A stretch of 64,000 bases of DNA from Vishniacozyma victoriae (GCA_017654735.1 JADPYG010000002.1:124001-188000), one strand, 5' to 3'. Positions 11,250 to 22,078 are shown, numbered from the stretch's first letter. The notes: generated by a model from the sequence alone, not told the origin. Made by a program: numbers and translations.

Positions 11250-13138
11250 TCAAGCAACAATCAATACTTCTCCCTTTTCACCGATCAAGCATAATCGGAC
11301 CTTGTCAAATAGTCTTCGTCCCTTTTCCCCATTTCCACCCTGGCCAGGCTGGCCATCGACATGAATCCCATGTAACCATGTCCTCAAGCTCAATGCTTCT
11401 TTGACATCACAGTATATCCTCATATGATCGCCTGCTTCGACTCGCACTGGTCGATCAGGGACTGGCTCCGAAGCTCCCATAGGCGGTATGGCGGCGGTTG
11501 CGTTCTCCTTCCCTACCTCGATCTTGCGACTCGATCCAGGTCTGACACTGTGGCCATGCTCGACAAGTCTAGGCGGTGGTAGTAAAGCGATGAAGGGATC
11601 AGGCTTCGGTCCGGAAAAAACAATACTAAGCCCATACACCCTCGAACGACGTAGTGGGAGCAGGAAAGACTGGATGAAGTGGTCCAATAGCGATGCGGTC
11701 CACGGGATAGGCGCAGGTCGATTGGCCCTGCCTTTCGTTTTGGGTATGTTGAGGACTTTGGTCGCGAATGTAGCTGAGGACGGAATAGGGATCGCATCCT
11801 CTGTCGTTGCGATAGGAGAGGTCAAGACATCATCGTTGAGATTGGGTACAATTACGGGTCCGTGGATCGGGATGAGCCAGTATACCCGATCATACGGGTT
11901 TTTGGTGATATGTCGATGTAGATCGGGATGATATGGGTGAGAGGCCGTCTGATATTTCCGAAAGAGATTGTAATCGGGCGGTTTGGACATGTAGGCAAGT
12001 CCACCTAAATTGGGATAGGAATGAGGCTATACAGTCAGCTCGATTCGCACGGTACCTGTAAGCCTGACTCACCCTGGTAAGGGAATCCCAGAACCTCCCA
12101 TACCCCGGATCCTTCCCTATCAAAGCCCTCCACAACTTTTTGCGGCGCTTACACTCCCTCTCCCAATCCGTCTTTTCCTGTTCTTGAGCAACTTCCTCCT
12201 CAGACCGGACTCCCTCTGGTATTCTAGCAGGCGGGTAAGGCGTTTCGAGCACGATAGCATGTACCTGCATCGACGTATCTGGGGCACTGGTATTAAGTCG
12301 GAATGGGTCGAGAGCTCTGTATTTCCCTTTTCTCAACCATCGATTCACTGGCGTTTCCACGATTATCGGGTTCTCCGGGATCGGTACTTCCACCGGATCT
12401 TCTTCATGCTCGTCGAAAGCCTCGCAGAAACGGCCTGGGCTGAGTGTGTGTGCCCATAGTGATCCGGACGCGTCCCGCCAATCGATCTCGAATTCCTTAA
12501 GATTGTCTAGGTCGGGTTCGAGGTCAATATATCCGTCTTCCGCTCGATGCCATGAAGGTACATCATCCCCTAGTGTAACTATCTCCGAAGACTCGAGCTC
12601 GTCTGGTAGCAGGTTCAGGTCGTCCGAGATAGGAGGAGGTCGCCGTAATGTGAAAGCAGCAGGAAGAGCTTCAAGATCACCTATTCATGTCAGCTCTCTT
12701 TCGGAAGATGGTAAGATGGTGATTGGACGTACAGGAGCAAGCATGTCGCAGACTAGCAGTGTACCACAGTATATCCTTGTTCCCGTCCTCATGCTTATCC
12801 TTGTGGACAGCAGTATCATTCAGACGCCTCCTCTTCCTAGACCTGGACGCGACCAAATCCCCAAGTACACCCTCCTTGTCCCCAACCCTTCTAATCCCAT
12901 CACTCAAGAACTCCTGTCCACGTACATACTCCTCAACCTTCTTCTCCTCAGTTATAAGCGATGTATCTAGGGACGAGGCGAGCTTGATAGTATATCCAAG
13001 TGGGAGAACAGCGGTAGAGAGCGATTCGAATGTCTCTTCCTTTTTTGGTCTGGGCTTTCTGCGGGTGGATTCGAGAGATGAGGATAGACTTTGGGATTCG
13101 CTCTGGGATTGACGTAGTCGAGAGCGGGAGGAGGGCAT
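11250..13138 (-). CDS. Hypothetical protein with basic/serine-rich N-terminus
   Basis: The gene starts MPSSRSRLRQSQSESQ at 13138 and runs in a few exons to the stop at 11250, about 590 residues. Joints are clear near 12735/12680 (GTACGT...GAATAG) and near 12070/11995. The N-terminus is Ser/Arg/Gln-rich with basic clusters (RRKPRPKK, SRSRKRRRLN) that look like nuclear localisation signals. The middle is acidic (LLPDELESSEIVTLGDD, DGYIDLEPDLDNLKEFEIDW). A charged helix, QEQEKTDWERECKRRKKLW, is followed by the globular C-terminus (DRVYWLIPIHGPVIVPNL, GDHMRIYCDVKEALSLRTWL). I do not recognise the family. It is co-directional with TUL1 and about 190 bp upstream of it. A nuclear role is inferred only from the basic motifs. 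Confidence 0.75.
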
Positions 13139-13521
13139 TCTAAGTACCCTTCTTCGATTATCTGAGCATTGTGTAGTATGGTAGTGTGAACGTGACAGGT
13201 GACTAGGTGACGCGATTGAAGTTGATTTAGTTAGGTGCTTTGTGGCACCAGAGTGGTAAGTGCGATCAGCTTCTTCACATATGCAGCATTGCAACGACGC
13301 CGTCATTTGAACCTCTCTACTTTAATATGTACAGGGCATGTGGCCAGACTCCTGGCCTTCTCAGGGCATCTTCCAAGAGAAATATTGAACATGGGGCAGG
13401 GATACCCCATTTACTCCTCATCCGTATGTCCAGGCCCTTCCCTACTTTCCATCGTCCTTTGCTGTTCCTCGAATTGGGGCCACAAAATCTCAGCGACCTT
13501 TCTGTCTTCTTTGTTCACTGA
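13139..13521. other. Flank between hypothetical genes
   Basis: This contains the promoter of the 11250-13138 gene and the 3' flank of the next minus-strand gene. An extra 3' exon of the latter (around 13430-13520, with the stretch EEQQRTMESREG) is possible but not resolved. Confidence 0.35.
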
Positions 13522-14142
13522 TCAGATCCTAGCGACCAGAAGAGTCTCTCCATCAGCATGCCAAATTGACGCCGATCCTGTTTTGTCGGCGAACTCTGGA
13601 ATCTCGTCCGCAATGTCGGTCCGGCTACGCATGATTGTCGCATGGTCTGGCGTATTTGAGTTTCTCCCCGGAAAGCCCAGGTGCCATGTACTCACAAGTT
13701 CCAGGGAATGACCAGGGATTTCACTACCCCTGTCGATCGGTGTGAGGGCGGCGTCAGGGTCATAATCCATGTACTTCACCTGCTTGTTGTTCGTGCTGCT
13801 GACCCGGTACGAAACCTGATCACTGCAACTGGAGCAACCTGAGAATCGTCCAGTGTCTGTTCAGTATCCTGGTAAGGTCTACGATCTATTCTGTGGCGAT
13901 TACTTCGGTCCATGAGGTTCGTCAAAGTCGTGCCCAAACGTCTGTGCATCTTGGTCAACACCCATCCGCACTTCTCGCTCATTTCCAGGATCAGAATGTG
14001 GCAACCCCGTTTCGCCCTGGTTTTGCGGGGATACCTCCATGTCGTCGACCTGGGCTTCGTGGGTCTCGTGGTCTGTATTCGGTGGATTGAATGTGAGTGC
14101 TGGACAAGCCGGTGTGTAAAGAGGATGGACTGACTTGCTCAT
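13522..14142 (-). CDS. Orphan hypothetical protein
   Basis: Starts MSKSVHPLYTPACPALTF at 14142. The first exon is hydrophilic (NPPNTDHETHEAQVDDMEV, VDQDAQTFGHDFDEPHGP). An intron beginning GTAATC and ending at a CAG near 13833 allows an in-frame join to NDQVSYRVSSTNNKQVKYMD, then PDAALTPIDRGSEIPGHSLE and SASIWHADGETLLVARI before the stop at 13522. A further intron (GTGAGT at about 13694) could change the tail. No domain was recognised. It lies in an island of small minus-strand orphans between the conserved block and the permease. It may be lineage-specific; exon structure is uncertain. Confidence 0.45.
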
Positions 14143-14596
14143 GACAATACGATAGCTGAGATGTTTTGTGATGTGTACAAGTGTTATAAGGATCCTTCTC
14201 TTCACCCGGTGTGAAGAAGTAGAGCCTAGGCAGCAGAGCGCTAGATTCCTGGTGATGAAATCGAGTGTTTGTCAAATTATCGCATGCCAATGCACGGACA
14301 TGCCTTGTCGCCCTTGTCACCAGAACCACCTTTTGGTGGTTTGGTGTGAGCTTGGATATCAGCGTCCTTCGGAATAAGACCGCTTTAGAATGTGGGCAAT
14401 AAGAGGCTGACACGTCATCTCAAAGTACTACTGCACAATATGCATCGGGCCGCGTTTCTCCTACAGCTACTATAACGAAAGTATGAACAACTTGATGGGG
14501 TGGAGGGAAATTGGAAAGTGTTGAATCGATTCGATGGTAAGGCCACCTCTGGAAGTCAAAAGCGTATCAGGCTAGACTTGTTCTCTAGCCCTCGAC
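14143..14596. other. Non-coding flank in orphan island
   Basis: No supportable gene. Short frames on both strands overlap without splice or domain support. It holds the promoter of the 13522-14142 gene and the 3' flank of the 14597-15225 gene. Confidence 0.35.
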
Positions 14597-15225
14597 CTAA
14601 CCCTGGGTGGACTGGAGATCGCTTTCAGAAGCCTGGGTCCCAGTGCTCGGCAAACATGGGTCATACCATCCGTCCTTGACTTCCTCCCCGGGACGTCCTG
14701 GAACCACAGCATTCTGGTCATACACGGACACTTCATGATACTCAGGCCTTCCAACCGCGGTACAGGCTGCGTTCCACACATCCTCGGGTGAACATTTGGC
14801 AAACTCGAATGCCTTGCGGCCCTCGATTTCGCATTCTGTTGCGAAGTCCTCAACAAATTTGGAGTCTTGTTTGAGTGTCCCGATCCATTCAGACTAATCG
14901 TTAAGCATGAGGTGGACACGCTGGTGACAGCCATGGGTTCGGCTCCCCGGCTCGATATGGCTGGACTTACGGTGAATGTCTTGCCCTCCTTTTCTGACTT
15001 GTCGAGGAATGATTGAGCATGTTCCGGGTGCTTCTCGAGGAAACCAGGCAGTCGCCCGTCCTGCAACTGATGAGTATCGCGCCGCAGAATGAGTGAAGTC
15101 TCACCAGCGTGTTTTTCGTGAACCACTTCTCGCCACGCTTCGTCGTGGCGCCACTGCTGGTAGAGTCAGCGATGGGAGGACGCGGGTTCGTAAACTTACG
15201 CCTTGGTTGATTGAGGTTTCGGCAT
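14597..15225 (-). CDS. Orphan hypothetical protein, about 145 residues
   Basis: Four exons join cleanly. Exon 1 is MPKPQSTKA (ATG at 15225). Exon 2 is SGATTKRGEKWFTKNTL after a GTAAGT...CCAG intron. Exon 3 is DGRLPGFLEKHPEHAQSFL up to TFT. Exon 4 begins SEWIGTLKQDSKFVEDFATE and ends ESDLQSTQG before TAG at 14597. The frame is kept through all three introns, which is good evidence of a real gene. It is Glu/Lys-rich and soluble, with no signal peptide, membrane segment or known domain. The FLEKHPEHAQSFLDKSEKEG and LKQDSKFVEDFATECEIEGR segments look like two related helical repeats. Function is unknown. Confidence 0.6.
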
Positions 15226-16248
15226 GATAGATTGAAGTTGAGTGGAATGTTTACTGCCGAAGTGAATGGGATGATGAAGCTGGTGAATATGAGATTCGCC
15301 GGTGGCTGGATGTAGGTTATATATGTCATCGAAACAAAAGCAGCTACAAGCATTGTTTCTCGCACGTTCGTCATGCTCGGCCGCTCCACCTCAAAGGGTC
15401 GTTTGAAATGCTGTGCTAGCTCCCTTTATCGCAGCTATCATTCTCTGGTGATTCTTGACCCTTTGCGCTCTACCCCTCATAACTGTAAGAGAGGCAGAAA
15501 CATCAAAGGAAGGTCGTAAAAAGAACACCATCTGACACAGAGCAAGACCACATATTGTGACTTCAGATTTTCTCTACATGATGTGTGGAGTGTTACGGTT
15601 CTGAGAGTATGAATGGATGTCCCTCTTGTGGAGCGTAAAAGGAGACTGAGGCTAGTACATTCCACGAGGAGGGCAGAGAAACGCCGGCCGCAACTTGGTC
15701 AGTGAAGATAACAGGTCCACTGGGGAAGCGGCCTGCTACCGGACCTGTGGGTGTCCGGTTCCACTCGGCTAGGGGCCAGTGTTACAGTGACTGGAACGGG
15801 AGATAGGAAAAGGCGTCACATGGACAGAAGCGACTGACAAGGGCGTCCTGGCTTCGCTCTCCATGAACGGCGTTCGAGGTCACTGAATGGGGGCCTGTGA
15901 CTGCAATCTTTTTAACCCGAAGGGATCATCTCTGCGACGCTGCTCGTAGCTCTACTTGAGTACCTGACCAATCGGGCCTACCCTCCTCGACGGTCGAGCC
16001 CAGCACCCCATCACGATGGGTCATTCAGTAAACTGGCAATCGTCATTCGGAAAATGCTTCATTCTGATGGCAACGAGTACCGACTGGAATCATGTCTTCA
16101 TCCGTACAGGCTGCATCATCTTTCTGGGGCGGTAAAAACGTTATGAACAATATGTGTGGGATATGGAAAGCTCGATGACCTCTCTCACCGAGTGTCAGTA
16201 AAATATGAGCCTACAGTATCAGGTACGTTCACTGACTATGACTTACAC
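15226..16248. other. Long gene-free stretch
   Basis: No open frame with splice support was found in this 1 kb. At about 15381 is CGCTCCACCTCAAAGG, related to the inverted-repeat arms at 57-60 kb. The stretch 15660-15960 is locally GC-rich with several short self-complementary segments. I saw no tRNA-like cloverleaf. Confidence 0.35.
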
Positions 16249-17019
16249 TCAATCATGGGTGGCTGGCGAGCTGGCAAAAGAAGGCTGCTGCTTCTCATCA
16301 ATTTCAGTGTTGAGGTTCGCAGATCCCTCTGTCTTTCTTGCTTTCTTCCCTTTCTTTCTCTTTGTTTTGCTTGTAGCCGTTTGAGCATCATCGGTCGGGG
16401 GGACTGCCAGAGTATGACTGGTCATGGACTTCTCAGAAGAAGTATCTTCATCATCGACTTCTTCTTCGTTCTCGGTGTGGTCAAGCACATAGTTCACGTA
16501 GGGTCCGCGCCTGTCAGGTTCCGGATCCTTCTCGTGAAAGGCGTCAAGCATAAAAGTAAAGGCATTTGGGTGCACTTCTGATAGCCTACCGAGCGATTCC
16601 TCTAGCTCTCCCTGAGTCTTGAAACTCTGATAAACTCTACTGAAGAGTTCGATCCCTGCGTCAATACGGCTTTCCCTGCCTGGACTCGGGGGTCGTGCCG
16701 CATAGGTATTGAGATCGGACCCATCGCTGGATCGTCTCTTCGGCTGGCCGCGTTTGCCAGGACCGCGCTTCGACTTGCGAGTAGTCAAAGGTATCCGAGG
16801 GTCAGCGATCGATCTACGCCGACAGCTTGACTGTACAGCACTTACAACAGTTTCGCTCTTGGTTCTCTCGAGTTCCATATCGAATAAACCTTCCGTTGGG
16901 TCTCTGAGTATTAGCTTGTGATAATGCGCTGACACGAGCGCAAGCTGCCTACGCGGGGAGCCCGACCTTGCTGAAGAGCGATCGCTTGTGAGATGTGTCA
17001 GAATAGAGTATCCACTCAT
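16249..17019 (-). CDS. Hypothetical charged protein with basic C-terminal motif
   Basis: Starts MSGYSILTHLTSDRSS at 17019. A likely 60-70-nt intron ends at the CTAATACTCAG near 16905 and keeps the frame into DPTEGLFDMELERTKSETV. The middle is basic (RKSKRGPGKRGQPKRRSSDG). A helical part follows (AGIELFSRVYQSFKTQGELE, SLGRLSEVHPNAFTFMLDAF). An acidic stretch (ENEEEVDDEDTSSEK) precedes a strongly basic TKRKKGKKARKTEG near the end. It looks like a nuclear or nucleic-acid-associated protein, but no domain was recognised. Without the intron the frame is still open, so splicing is a guess. It is the last member of the minus-strand orphan cluster from 13.5 to 17 kb. Confidence 0.5.
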   Translation of the reverse strand: MSGYSILTHLTSDRSSARSGSPRRQLALVSAHYHKLILRDPTEGLFDMELERTKSETVVSAVQSSCRRRSIADPRIPLTTRKSKRGPGKRGQPKRRSSDGSDLNTYAARPPSPGRESRIDAGIELFSRVYQSFKTQGELEESLGRLSEVHPNAFTFMLDAFHEKDPEPDRRGPYVNYVLDHTENEEEVDDEDTSSEKSMTSHTLAVPPTDDAQTATSKTKRKKGKKARKTEGSANLNTEIDEKQQPSFASSPATHD

Positions 17020-18330
17020 CGATGGATTGCTGGTGCTCTGTCATAATGGTAACGTGAATGTGGAGGGGCGAATATGTACTGTAAGAGGTAGTGGAGTTAG
17101 CTGGTTTAGGAATACCTGGATGAGCGGTAACATGGTTGGCTGTTGCCTCCAGCTCCCTCCCCAGAACCGGCATTTCCTCCATTCACCTTCAGCCATGAAG
17201 GATAACAGGGACGTCTTTATGGTCAAGGGAGGCATCAGAGACTGGTATACACCGTGTGATCCACAGTATATGTCCATCGCTGAAAGGATCATTATCTTAC
17301 GACTCGTGAGAAAGGGTGGAGCATGCCAGTGCTCTGTTCAGCCAATGAAGCCGTACAAAAAGCGGTGCAGTCGAGCATACACGTTTGTGGAGCGGATAAG
17401 AGGATCGAAATCGTGAAAGGAGTTGTGAAGCGCAGATCCGGCCGGATTGTGGAGCTGGGTCAATCCTCATGGAGCTGTTTGTGCTGGTGCTTTCGATAGA
17501 TTTGGCCCCAAGCTCGTCGTCTCGTATACCTAGAGAATGCGATCCTTTCATCCATAGGTGAGGTTTGTGGATGCGCGTTCGTGAAAGTGTGAAGCGTTGA
17601 GCTGGCATTTCGAGCATTGGGATGACTGGAGATGTGTCCGTTTGCATGGAAATCCGCTGGAGATAGGGTCATATCGAACGAAGCAGGTTATGGTCGATAT
17701 ATTTGTTGATGCACTAGTCGACTCTGCGGTCGAAGAAGTCAGCGAGATAGACTGAATTGCAGATGTCGGCCGCGACACTGAATCCTGGCAAATATCAGAC
17801 CTCATCACTGCATGTCCGCAACTCCAACCATCAGCTACTCCCGGCCCTCTCGATGTGAATGCTTGGTGTTGTGCGATCCGTTCATCTGACACCACCCTTG
17901 CTGGACCCTCTGATGTGTAATGAAGAAGTCAAGTAGGAAAACGAACATCAACATCTTCGCCAAAGACGATCAATGAGCGATTTAACCGACAAAACCCTGA
18001 GATCAAGCAGCACCTTTCCCCGATCAAACTTTGACCCAAGCCAAACGTCCGGACAAGAAACTCATATGACCGCTGGAACCCGCATAGGGATTCTGCGTTC
18101 CTGTAGAAGGGTCGTATGTTCTGAAGGGGAAGGCGGCGGGAAGACTTTCCGGATGCAGACTTTGTCGCTCGCAAGCCACCTCCACATTTGATCATCACGA
18201 CATCGATTTCAGGGTTATGCAATTGCACAAAAGTGGAGGGGATGTCGGTACCAAGATATTCTGACGTTAAATTTACATTGGGCAGACCGATTGTTCCTCA
18301 ATCACCTTTTGACATCTCAAATTCGACAGC
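17020..18330. other. Gene-poor stretch, possible gene remnant
   Basis: On the minus strand several disconnected frames look partly coding: around 18250-18160 EYLGTDIPSTFVQLHNPEID, and around 17895-17750 a frame containing GVADGWSCGHAVMRSD. Stops separate them and I could not join them with good splice signals. The DGWSCGH segment faintly recalls the DG.SCG.F motif of Ulp1-type cysteine peptidases, too little for a call. The right end is the promoter of the permease gene. Confidence 0.3.
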
Positions 18331-19929
18331 ATGAACGAGGATAATAAAGAGTTACGACCGGCTTCGCTCAACTTATACGACCAGGCCAGTCTCGACAATG
18401 GACAATTTGATCCTAATTCCGGTGTCAAGCGGGCTCTCAAGACGAGGCATTTATCCATGATTGCCCTCGCTGGTATTATCGGACCCGGTTTATTGGTCGG
18501 TGCGGGTGGAGCACTTTCGACTGGTGGACCGGCCTCGCTCGTTATCGGTTTCGGTGTCATTGGACTCATTGCTTTCGCCATCATGCAATCTCTCGGTGAA
18601 ATGACTACCCTCTACCCATCCGGAGGTGCTTTTACTGGTTTGGCCGATCGATTTGTCGACAAGGCTTTCGCTGTCGCTGTTGGATGGAATTACTTTATTA
18701 TCTGGGCCGCTGTCCTTGCCAACGAATACAACGTCATCACTTCCGTCCTTACATATTGGTCCGACAAGGTACCTCAATGGGGTTACTTCCTCCTGCTTTG
18801 GTTCGCCTTCCTCGGATTCCAGATGCTGGGTGTCGAGTCGTTCGGAGAGGCTGAATTCTGGCTGGGTCTACTCAAACTCGTCGGTCTATTCGCGTACTTT
18901 GTTTTTTCAATCGTCTATGTCGCTGGTGGAGTTACCGGGGAGGTCATTGGTGCTAGATACTGGCATGATCCTGGAGCATTCAATGGCAATGGCTTCCGAG
19001 GAGTCGCTTCCGTCTTTGTCTTTTGCAGTACTTTCTACGCTGGTGTCGAATCTGTCGCTGTTGCCGCTACCGAAACCCGTAATCCCCGACGAGCCGTCCC
19101 CCTCGCCATCCGACAAGTCTTTTGGCGAATCGTATTTATCTACATGGGATCCGCCATCTTCTTTGGTCTTACTTGTCCCGCCGATGCCGAAGGTCTCGTT
19201 GGTGGAGGATCCCGAGCTCTTCAATCGCCCATGACTATCGCAATCCAACAGGCAGGATGGTTAGGAGGTGTTCACCTTATCAACGCTTTCATCCTCTTTA
19301 CCTGTTTATCCGCCATCAACAGTTCCATCTTTATCGCTTCGCGAACCGTTCTCCACATGGCTCAGACAAGGATGGCACCCAAGTTCCTCGGATACACCAA
19401 CAAACGTGGTGTCCCCGTCTACGCCATCATTCTCACCAACTTGTTTGGTGCGCTTAGTATGATGAACTTGTCCACCGGTGCCGGCAAAGCATACCAGTAC
19501 ATCGTCAATCTCTCGGGTGTCAGTACCTTCCTCGTCTGGGGATCCATCAGTTTCACCCATATCCGGTTCCGAAGAGCCTGGAAGGCGCAAGGACGAACTC
19601 CCGACGAACTCCCCTTCAAGTCCATGGCCTATCCATTCGTCGCCTACTTTGGTTTCGCCGCCAACGTCTTCCTCGCTCTTGTTCAAGGATGGACGACATT
19701 GTCGCCATTCACGGCTGGAAACTTTGTCGACGCCTACATTCTGCTACCTCTCTTCCCAATCATCTTCTTCGCCTACAAGTTCTGGAACAAGACGAAATGG
19801 CACAGGGCTTCCGAGGTGGATTTGGATGCTGGACAGAGGAGGGATATCGATGAGAAGGTCACGGTGGAGTCGGTCGCAGAGAGTACGGAGAAGCTGTCTT
19901 GGTGGAAGCGTATAGTTGCTAGCTTTTAG
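18331..19929 (+). CDS. Amino-acid permease (APC superfamily, fungal YAT family)
   Basis: A single-exon gene of 532 residues, unusual among its intron-rich neighbours. The first TM helix region has the family signature RALKTRHLSMIALAGIIGPG followed by LLVGAGGALSTGGPASLVIG. About twelve hydrophobic segments follow. The conserved SLGEMTTLYPSGGAF and WNYFIIWAAVLANEYN blocks and the central ESVAVAATETRNPRRAVP motif are all present. The C-tail is cytosolic, acidic then basic (DEKVTVESVAESTEKLSWWK). The family is a proton symporter of amino acids in the plasma membrane; substrate cannot be told from sequence. Yeast relatives are the general and GABA permeases. The Lys in the N-terminal tail is the usual site for nitrogen-regulated ubiquitination, so nitrogen control is likely by family analogy only. 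Confidence 0.9.
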   Translation: MNEDNKELRPASLNLYDQASLDNGQFDPNSGVKRALKTRHLSMIALAGIIGPGLLVGAGGALSTGGPASLVIGFGVIGLIAFAIMQSLGEMTTLYPSGGAFTGLADRFVDKAFAVAVGWNYFIIWAAVLANEYNVITSVLTYWSDKVPQWGYFLLLWFAFLGFQMLGVESFGEAEFWLGLLKLVGLFAYFVFSIVYVAGGVTGEVIGARYWHDPGAFNGNGFRGVASVFVFCSTFYAGVESVAVAATETRNPRRAVPLAIRQVFWRIVFIYMGSAIFFGLTCPADAEGLVGGGSRALQSPMTIAIQQAGWLGGVHLINAFILFTCLSAINSSIFIASRTVLHMAQTRMAPKFLGYTNKRGVPVYAIILTNLFGALSMMNLSTGAGKAYQYIVNLSGVSTFLVWGSISFTHIRFRRAWKAQGRTPDELPFKSMAYPFVAYFGFAANVFLALVQGWTTLSPFTAGNFVDAYILLPLFPIIFFAYKFWNKTKWHRASEVDLDAGQRRDIDEKVTVESVAESTEKLSWWKRIVASF

Positions 19930-20147
19930 GCTATGTACATTGATTGACTCGTGAGATGATGTAGACTATATGGTACCATGCTATGCCTCAGTCGCTTGTG
20001 AATCCCTCTTGAACCTGAATTGACCGATCACCCAAGCCTGAAGCACATTGCTGGTGATCAGGGTGCAGTGTTTCGGGGTCAGAGGTGCATGTCATTCACA
20101 AGGCGTCGTCTGGGATCACACAACTTGCAATCGCCCCCACCGTCATC

Positions 20148-20547
20148 TCATACGGTCAGGCCTCGATTTTTTGAGTCTGCCTCTTTCAGTGCCACCTCAA
20201 GCAACGCGTTGAACTCTGACCCCGGGCCCTCGACAAGCAACATGGGTCCGCCGTCCTCTACTACGCGTGTGTCCGTGAGAAGGTCTGGGATGGCGTCGAA
20301 AGAAATCGTCAAACATGGTGCCGCCTGTAACGGGAATGGCCAGGTCAGTCTACGCCTCACCAGAGATGCTCGTAGTCTGATCGACTAACACCCCTGAGGA
20401 AGAGTCATCGACTTACTGCAAGTTGGTCTGCGACCGTCGCGGCCGTGCTGAGGTGTGAACCGCGATCCGCTTGCGCCTCAGCCCAGGGAATCCCTCGGTC
20501 TGTGCTTGAGACTGCCCGGCTGTGGAAGACTGGGTGTTTGGTGGCAT
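20148..20547 (-). CDS. Small orphan protein with one intron
   Basis: Starts MPPNTQSSTAGQSQAQTEGF at 20547. A GTAAGT intron near 20415 ends at CCCGTTACAG near 20326 and splices a CA|G codon into QAAPCLTISFDAIPDLLTDT. The frame then continues through VVEDGGPMLLVEGPGSEFNA to the stop at 20148, about 100 residues. The intact frame through canonical sites supports a real gene. It has no signal peptide or known domain. The N-terminus is Ser/Gln-rich then Arg-rich; the C-terminal half looks like a small globular unit. It is divergent from ERG2, with which it shares a 660-bp upstream region. Confidence 0.55.
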
Positions 20548-21209
20548 GAGGCTGTATCGTTCTGGGAGTGTGAAAAAGAAAGGGTCAAAACTTAACTCGG
20601 TGAAGAGGACAAGAAGTCATCTGGCAGGCTTTATATCCTCAGACTCTCGTCATGGAGTCAAATCACGGGAACCTGGAGTGTAGAAGGCCTGCTGATATGC
20701 GGCCTGGTCATACACGACCGGATCGAATTCACAACTACAAAGGAGGCGCTTTAAGCCGTATAAAGCCGTGGCCGTCCCAAGTCACGGGAGCATGTAAGCT
20801 GGTGACAAATCGCACGCCAGAATCACGGCTTGATGAGTATGCGTTCGGTCTGTATGCCTTCTGCAAGGAGGATCTAGCCAAAAAAGAATGTCTCAGAGTG
20901 AGTCGATACCTGCTTGGAAGGACGCTAATCGACCGAGTCTGAAGACTGTGCCGCCCCCAGACTCAGTATCCTTCCCTATACGCCGGGGCTTATTGATTGA
21001 TGGGACCCTCATATAAGGTGCTGTCCGATCCTGGGCGTGTCTGCGTATGTCCAACGGCGACGGTCGCTTCACAGAGACATTCGTATAGCCACCCCTTTCT
21101 GCCACTTGGTTACAGTTTGTATCGTACGAGAACACGCGCCGGCTTTTTTTTGGTATAACTCGTATCATTAACCATTGTGTTGTAGTCATTCTAATATACT
21201 ACGACAAGC
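20548..21209. promoter_or_regulatory. Divergent upstream region of ERG2 and the small orphan
   Basis: No gene was seen. The sequence ATCACGGGA (20662), GTCACGGGAG (20781) and ATCACGGC (20822) gives three same-strand copies of an RTCACGG core within 170 bp, roughly 380-550 bp before the ERG2 ATG. They resemble the first half of E-box/SRE-type elements, but this is a visual match only. A poly-T run (CTTTTTTTTGG, about 21145) lies near the likely start of transcription. Confidence 0.35.
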
Positions 21210-22078
21210 ATGGCGACTACAAAGAACGGCGCAAATCGAACCAAGGCAGCACCTGCTACCACCGGGTACCAGCGGTGGGCGAGGCGGGTTTTGTTTGTCG
21301 CTGTGTTCTGGGGTATTTGCTCGTACCTGAACAGTATCAATGTGAGCTCAAATCTGGTCCTAATGAGGGTTTAGCTGACGGTCAGGGTCGGTTCTATAGC
21401 TTCACCCCCGAGGTACTTGAGGAATGTTTCCAATCAACTATTCAGCAACATGGAGCCAAGTCGAACGATACTGCCGCTATTCTCACTACCTTGTTCGAGA
21501 AACTTACTGCTGCCTATCCCAATGCTGGCTTCCAAGTTGATTTCAAGGATACTTCCGAGTGGATGTTCAACAATGCCGCTGGAGCTATGGGGAGTATGTA
21601 TATCATTCACGCTTCTATCACCGAGTAAGTCCCCGACTAACATGTGGGGGCGAGCTGATGGTAGGTATTTGATCATCTTTGGTTCGGCTGTTGGAACTGA
21701 GGGACATACTGGACGACATACGGCGGATGATTATTTCCATATCCTTACTGGACAGCAGACTGCTTATGAGGCTGGAGCGTTGACTAGGGAGATTTACAAT
21801 CCCGGGGATGTACACCACATGCACAGAGGAACGGCAAAGCAGTATGCTATGATCCCCGAGACTTGGGCTTTGGAGTATGCAAGGGGTGAGTCCATCTTCT
21901 ACCTTACACCAGGACCGGGACAAGGTACAGAAGCTGATATATAGGATGGATCCCATTGATGTTGCCCATGGGTTACGCCGACTCTCTCTTTTCCACACTC
22001 GATTTCCCTACTATTTACAAGACCACGTATATCACTGGTAGGGAGATTATCAAGAACCTGTTGAGGGGTAAGATCTAG
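21210..22078 (+). CDS. ERG2: C-8 sterol isomerase Erg2
   Basis: Four exons encode about 225 residues. [20 protein letters not shown] precedes one membrane anchor ([14 protein letters not shown]), as in Erg2 and the sigma-1 receptor. The body contains [40 protein letters not shown], the conserved [20 protein letters not shown] and [20 protein letters not shown], then [19 protein letters not shown]. The protein ends [10 protein letters not shown]. Introns are short with CTGAC/CTGAT branch sites (for example 21627-21664). Erg2 moves the sterol double bond from C8 to C7 (fecosterol to episterol) in the endoplasmic reticulum during ergosterol synthesis. It is a target of morpholine antifungals in this family. 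All expected regions are present. Confidence 0.95.

Noticed and set aside
15680..15800. GC-rich self-complementary stretch considered as a tRNA
   Set aside because: No acceptor stem or T-loop arrangement could be drawn.
16156..16581. 141-codon plus-strand frame
   Set aside because: Antisense to the better-supported minus-strand gene at 16249-17019.
20020..20388. 122-codon plus-strand frame
   Set aside because: Antisense to the spliced small gene at 20148-20547, which has canonical splice sites.
20893..21189. 98-codon minus-strand frame before ERG2
   Set aside because: Overlaps the ERG2 promoter, no domain and no splice support.
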